Part shown: piece by piece, positions 55,480 to 58,248 of the stretch | Numbering within the stretch: the stretch's first letter is position 1 | How the letters are laid out: every line of letters starts with the position of its first letter | From: an uncultured Veillonellaceae bacterium | Lineage (GTDB): Bacteria; Bacillota; Negativicutes; Selenomonadales; Selenomonadaceae | Reading direction: 5' to 3' | DNA: 58,248 bases | Assembly (NCBI GenBank): GCA_900314825.1 | Contig: OMWS01000029.1 | Span: 1 to 58,248, forward strand | Notes under the pieces: generated by a model | The model's database searches: none | Seen by the model: only the letters and a program-made list of their open reading frames with translations | Told to the model about the DNA's origin: nothing | Position numbers and translations under genes: made by a program

Positions 55480-56460
55480 TCAACGCCCTTGCTCTTCCGC
55501 TTTCTGCTTTTGCTCCTGCCATTTGCGCCGCGCGTCCTCGTAACTCTCGCAGGCGAGCGTGAAGCCTTTGCCTGAGACTTCGGACGTGTCCGAGACGATC
55601 ATGAAGGCCTGCGGGTCGTGGTGGAGCGCGATGATCTTCACGCGGCCGACCTGTGTGAGGCTGACGACGGCGAACAAGATATTTTTCCGCTCGTCCGTGA
55701 AGCCGCCGCGTCCGTCGATGTACGTCACGCCGCGGTGCACGCTCTCCATGATGTCCTGGCAGATGGCTTCGGCCTGCGGCGAGATGATCATCACGGATTT
55801 CTCGCGGTTGAAGCCGGCCGCCACGCGGTTCGTGAACTCCGCGATGATGTAAATGGCGATAAGCGTGAACAGCGCCTCCTCGATCGTGAACAAGAACGCC
55901 GAGGCCACGACGATGACGACGTTGATGGCAAAAATCGCCGTGCCGGCATCGACGGCGTAAAACTTCTTCACGACGGCGCCGACGACATCAAAGCCGCCCG
56001 TATTCGCATTCACGCGGAACACGACGCCGAAGCCGACGCCCGTCAGCACGGCGCCGAACACCGTATTGAGCAACATGTCCGAACAGATGTGCCAGTCGAT
56101 GAGAAAGCTCGTCGCGTCCAAAAGGATGGACAGCACGACCGTGCCGACGACCGTGTCAATGGCGTAGTGCCGTCCGAAGACGCGGTAGGCGAGATAGAGA
56201 ATCGGGATGTTGTAGACGAGGTTCTGCGCGCCGACGGGCAGGCCCGTGAGATAATAAATGATGATGGCGACGCCGCTGAGGCCGCCCGTCAAGAGATGCG
56301 CCGGGATGAGGAACAGGTTGAAGCCGAGTGCATTCAGGAGGCAGCCGAACACGATCTGCGCGTAGCGGATGATGTGGTGGCGGTAGTCCACGCGCTCGAG
56401 CCGCCGTGCCGCGACCGCCGCCTGCCGCGCCGCGCGCGAGCGTTTCCGGTTAGACGACAT
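55480..56460 (-). CDS. YitT family membrane protein
   Basis: 326 residues: basic N-terminus, five or so transmembrane helices (about 30-205; NALGFNLFLIPAHLLTGGLS and GVGFGVVFRVNANTGGFDVV) and a C-terminal soluble DUF2179 domain (SVHRGVTYIDGRGGFTDERK followed by NILFAVVS). Family is widespread in Firmicutes, transporter-like, function not established. ATG 56460 follows CGGAGG and overlaps the Nif3-like gene by 11 nt. Confidence 0.92.
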   Translation of the reverse strand: MSSNRKRSRAARQAAVAARRLERVDYRHHIIRYAQIVFGCLLNALGFNLFLIPAHLLTGGLSGVAIIIYYLTGLPVGAQNLVYNIPILYLAYRVFGRHYAIDTVVGTVVLSILLDATSFLIDWHICSDMLLNTVFGAVLTGVGFGVVFRVNANTGGFDVVGAVVKKFYAVDAGTAIFAINVVIVVASAFLFTIEEALFTLIAIYIIAEFTNRVAAGFNREKSVMIISPQAEAICQDIMESVHRGVTYIDGRGGFTDERKNILFAVVSLTQVGRVKIIALHHDPQAFMIVSDTSEVSGKGFTLACESYEDARRKWQEQKQKAEEQGR

Positions 56461-57259
56461 GGAAAAAGTCCTCCGATTGCGTGTCATCAAGCACGTCGGC
56501 CGCAAGGCCGCGCGCCGCGAGCGCTGTCTCTAGTTTCTTTTTTAACGCGGCTACGACGGGAAACTCCGTGCCGAAATGGCCGGCATCGATGACGTGCAGG
56601 CCGAGCTCGACGGCATGCTGCGCGTCATGGTAGCGCACGTCGCCCGTCAGGTACGCGTCCGCACCCATCGCCGCCGCGCGCGCGATGAATTCCGCGCCGC
56701 TGCCAGAGCAAAGCGCGACGCGCTGTACCAGGCGCGCGCCGGCCGGCACATAACGTACGTGTGCCGTCGGCAATGCGTCGCGCACTTGTGCGGAGAACGC
56801 AGCAATCGTCATCGGTTCCGCAAGCTCGCCGACGCGGCCGAGGCTGTACGTTTCCCCGTTTTCATCCTGCCCCTCCACAACGAAATGCGTGAGCTTCTCC
56901 AGCCCGACCGCTGCCGCCAGCACATCATTCACACCGCCCTCGGCGATATCAAGATTCGTATGCGCGGCGAAGACGGCGATGTCGTGTTTCAAAAGCTCCG
57001 CGATGCGGCCGCCCAGCGGCGTATCAGTATGAATCTGCTTCATCGCATGGAAGATCATCGGATGATGCGAGACGATGAGATGCGCGTCATTTTCCACGGC
57101 GAACTGAACGACCGCGTCGCTCACATCGAGGCAGACGACGATGCGCGCCGTCTCCTGCGCCGGGCTGCCGACGAGCAGCCCCGGATTGTCCCACGCCTCC
57201 GCATATGCGCGCGGCGCGAGCTCTTCCATGATGTCCATGACTTCTTGTACGATCACCAT
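56450..57259 (-). CDS. Nif3-like dinuclear metal center protein
   Basis: 269 residues of the NIF3/YqfO family. Metal motifs: SHHPMIFHAMKQI (His65, His66 region), AAHTNLDIAEGGVND and the C-terminal DAGHFGTEFPVV. The 269-residue length is the short form without the PII-like insert of YqfO. Sometimes named GTP cyclohydrolase I type 2; the physiological substrate is uncertain. Starts inside the end of trmK (7-nt overlap), the usual Firmicute pairing. Confidence 0.93.
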   Translation of the reverse strand: MVIVQEVMDIMEELAPRAYAEAWDNPGLLVGSPAQETARIVVCLDVSDAVVQFAVENDAHLIVSHHPMIFHAMKQIHTDTPLGGRIAELLKHDIAVFAAHTNLDIAEGGVNDVLAAAVGLEKLTHFVVEGQDENGETYSLGRVGELAEPMTIAAFSAQVRDALPTAHVRYVPAGARLVQRVALCSGSGAEFIARAAAMGADAYLTGDVRYHDAQHAVELGLHVIDAGHFGTEFPVVAALKKKLETALAARGLAADVLDDTQSEDFFHVV

Positions 57260-57939
57260 ACGAGTCGTTCCTCCAATGCTTTGATGCGTTTTTGTGCTTC
57301 TTTGTATTTTGCGCTCTTTTTGGCGCGCTCGCTCTTTTCCATGCCGGCCACCGCGCGGCGCGCCCCAAAGAGCAGGCTCTCGATATGGTGGCGCAAGAGT
57401 TCGGGCTTTCGCTCCCAGAGCACGGGGCCGATTTCGAGCGTCAGTGCGTCCGGCATCTTGCGCCGGCCTTTTTCTGCGCGGATGACCGTGTAAATGCGAT
57501 CATCGGCCACGACGAGCGCTTCATCCGCGACGTGCCAGCTATGCGTGTAAAGGTAGTGACGCAATTCGTACGCACCGTTCATCGGCTGGAGCACGAGCGT
57601 CTGGAGCTTCTTCATGACGAGCGGCGCCGCTGCGAGAATGTCAGTCATGAGCGCACCGCCCATGCCGGCGATGCAGACGGTCTGCGCTTCGCCGGGCGCG
57701 AGCACTGTGAGGCCGTCGCCCTGGCGCACCTCGATGCTTTCCCGTAGATTCGCCTCGCGCACGGTGCGTCGCGCGGCTTCGCACGGGCCGAGGTTCAGGT
57801 CGCTCGCGATGACGCGCTCCGCCTGCCCGGACTGCACGAGCGCAGCCGCGAGATAGCCGTGATCCGTACCAATATCTGCGACGGTGCCGCCTGCGGGCAC
57901 GAACGCGCGCACGGCTTCGAGTCTCGCATCAAGTTTCAT
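57253..57939 (-). CDS. trmK: tRNA (adenine-22-N1)-methyltransferase
   Basis: 228 residues. Class I methyltransferase with VADIGTDHGYLAAALVQSG (SAM motif I), ASDLNLGPCEAARRTV, and VCIAGMGGALMTDIL; a C-terminal coiled-coil helix follows (AKYKEAQKRIKALEERL). ATG 57939 is chosen for its GGGGGAG ribosome site; an ATG five codons upstream lacks one. First gene of trmK-nif3-yitT, which begins only about 45 nt after the tRNA-Asn terminator. Confidence 0.93.
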   Translation of the reverse strand: MKLDARLEAVRAFVPAGGTVADIGTDHGYLAAALVQSGQAERVIASDLNLGPCEAARRTVREANLRESIEVRQGDGLTVLAPGEAQTVCIAGMGGALMTDILAAAPLVMKKLQTLVLQPMNGAYELRHYLYTHSWHVADEALVVADDRIYTVIRAEKGRRKMPDALTLEIGPVLWERKPELLRHHIESLLFGARRAVAGMEKSERAKKSAKYKEAQKRIKALEERLVW

Positions 57940-57984
57940 ATCCGTCTCCCCCATTCTGAAAAACGGAAAAACTAGAACATAAAA

Positions 57985-58011
57985 AAGGCGCAACGCCATG
58001 CGTTACGCCTT
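57985..58011 (-). terminator. Terminator of tRNA-Asn transcript
   Basis: Minus strand: AAGGCGTAACGC, ATG loop, GCGTTGCGCCTT (12 bp, one G-T), then TTTTATG. Ten nt beyond the tRNA. Confidence 0.85.
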
Positions 58012-58020
58012 CGTGATTTC

Positions 58021-58096
58021 TGGCTCCCCGAGCAGGATTCGAACCTGCGACAGCCTGATTAACAGTCAGGTGCTCTACCGGCTGAGCTATCGAGGA
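58021..58096 (-). tRNA. tRNA-Asn (anticodon GTT)
   Basis: Minus strand: acceptor TCCTCGA pairs with TCGGGGA; D arm TAGCTCAGCCGGTAGAGC; anticodon arm CCTGA-CTGTTAA-TCAGG gives GTT; T arm GCAGGTTCGAATCCTGC; encoded CCA at 58021-58023. Confidence 0.98.
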
Positions 58097-58110
58097 ATGA
58101 CAACATGGAA

Positions 58111-58140
58111 ATTATACGGCATCATTGCCATTTTTGTCAA
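58111..58140 (-). promoter_or_regulatory. Promoter of tRNA-Asn
   Basis: Minus strand: perfect TTGACA, 18-nt spacer, perfect TATAAT, 14 nt before the tRNA. Confidence 0.88.
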
Positions 58141-58203
58141 GATGTTTTGCCCGGGTCTTTGACAGTTTTCGTTCCTCTAAAAAATCGAATAGCCCAGTAA
58201 CGA

Positions 58204-58224
58204 CGCGGGATTCCGCGCTTTTTT
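58204..58224 (+). terminator. Weak terminator-like hairpin near the window end
   Basis: CGCGG-GATT-CCGCG followed by CTTTTTT on the plus strand; only 5 bp. The rest of 58141-58248 shows nothing I can assign. Confidence 0.35.
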
Positions 58225-58248
58225 CTTGTCAATTTTCATGTAAATATA

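Overview
The window looks like a chromosome segment of a Gram-negative-type Firmicute (class Negativicutes, probably Selenomonadaceae such as Selenomonas or Mitsuokella; the genus is a guess). Firmicute traits are PyrR, Rex, TrmK, YitT, a valyl T-box and a TPP riboswitch. Diderm traits are an O-antigen-ligase-type membrane protein, a WecG/TagA glycosyltransferase and a GspL-like pilus protein. The DNA is GC-rich, genes are tightly packed with many 1-26 nt overlaps, and most are on the minus strand.

Layout. 1-3.65 kb (+): tail of a probable pyrE, then ACT-domain protein, hom, thrB, pyrR. 3.65-5.05 kb: a lone tyrosine recombinase with three copies of one 28-bp sequence around and inside it. 5.05-10.1 kb (-): siroheme decarboxylase pair ahbAB, engB, clpX, clpP, tig. 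10.2-22.1 kb (-): cell-wall and envelope genes (GerMN lipoprotein, amidase, DUF3006 protein, metallo-beta-lactamase lipoprotein, murB), trmL, queE, queD, a glycosyltransferase, pssA, psd, tagA, then aroB-aroK-aroC. 22.1-30.1 kb (-): an 11-gene type IV pilus/competence pseudopilus operon. 30.3-33.6 kb (+): HTH protein, a promoter-terminator unit that may be a small RNA or attenuator, and a three-gene ATP-grasp/alpha-E/transglutaminase cassette. 33.7-40.6 kb: two related palindromic repeats bracketing PHP, uvrC, tRNA-Leu, dacA, an AI-2E transporter and a DUF2971 gene. 40.6-43.6 kb: usp, riboswitch-controlled thiC, and an MNT-HEPN pair. 43.7-50.5 kb (-): T-box, valS, folC, O-antigen ligase, rex. 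50.5-58.1 kb (-): uvrB-uvrA, yitT, nif3-like, trmK, tRNA-Asn.

How the genes work together. Much of the window is housekeeping: proteostasis (tig-clpP-clpX), chorismate synthesis (aroCKB), threonine-branch synthesis (hom-thrB), nucleotide excision repair (uvrA, uvrB, uvrC all present), phospholipid and wall synthesis, and tRNA modification. The pilus operon supplies two motor ATPases, a platform protein, an assembly scaffold, a peptidase and five pilin-like proteins, but no secretin is present here.

Most notable observations: (1) three copies of a 28-bp element (20 of 28 positions invariant), two direct and one inverted, tied to the tyrosine recombinase; (2) UvrA appears to lack about 19 residues holding the Walker B/DEPTTGLH segment of its second ATPase domain, in frame; (3) two about 128-bp inverted-repeat elements with internal terminator hairpins; (4) back-to-back promoters mirrored around a perfect 9-bp inverted repeat between dacA and the AI-2E transporter; (5) a near-consensus promoter followed by a very strong terminator just before the ATP-grasp cassette. 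All calls come from reading the sequence; no database search was run.
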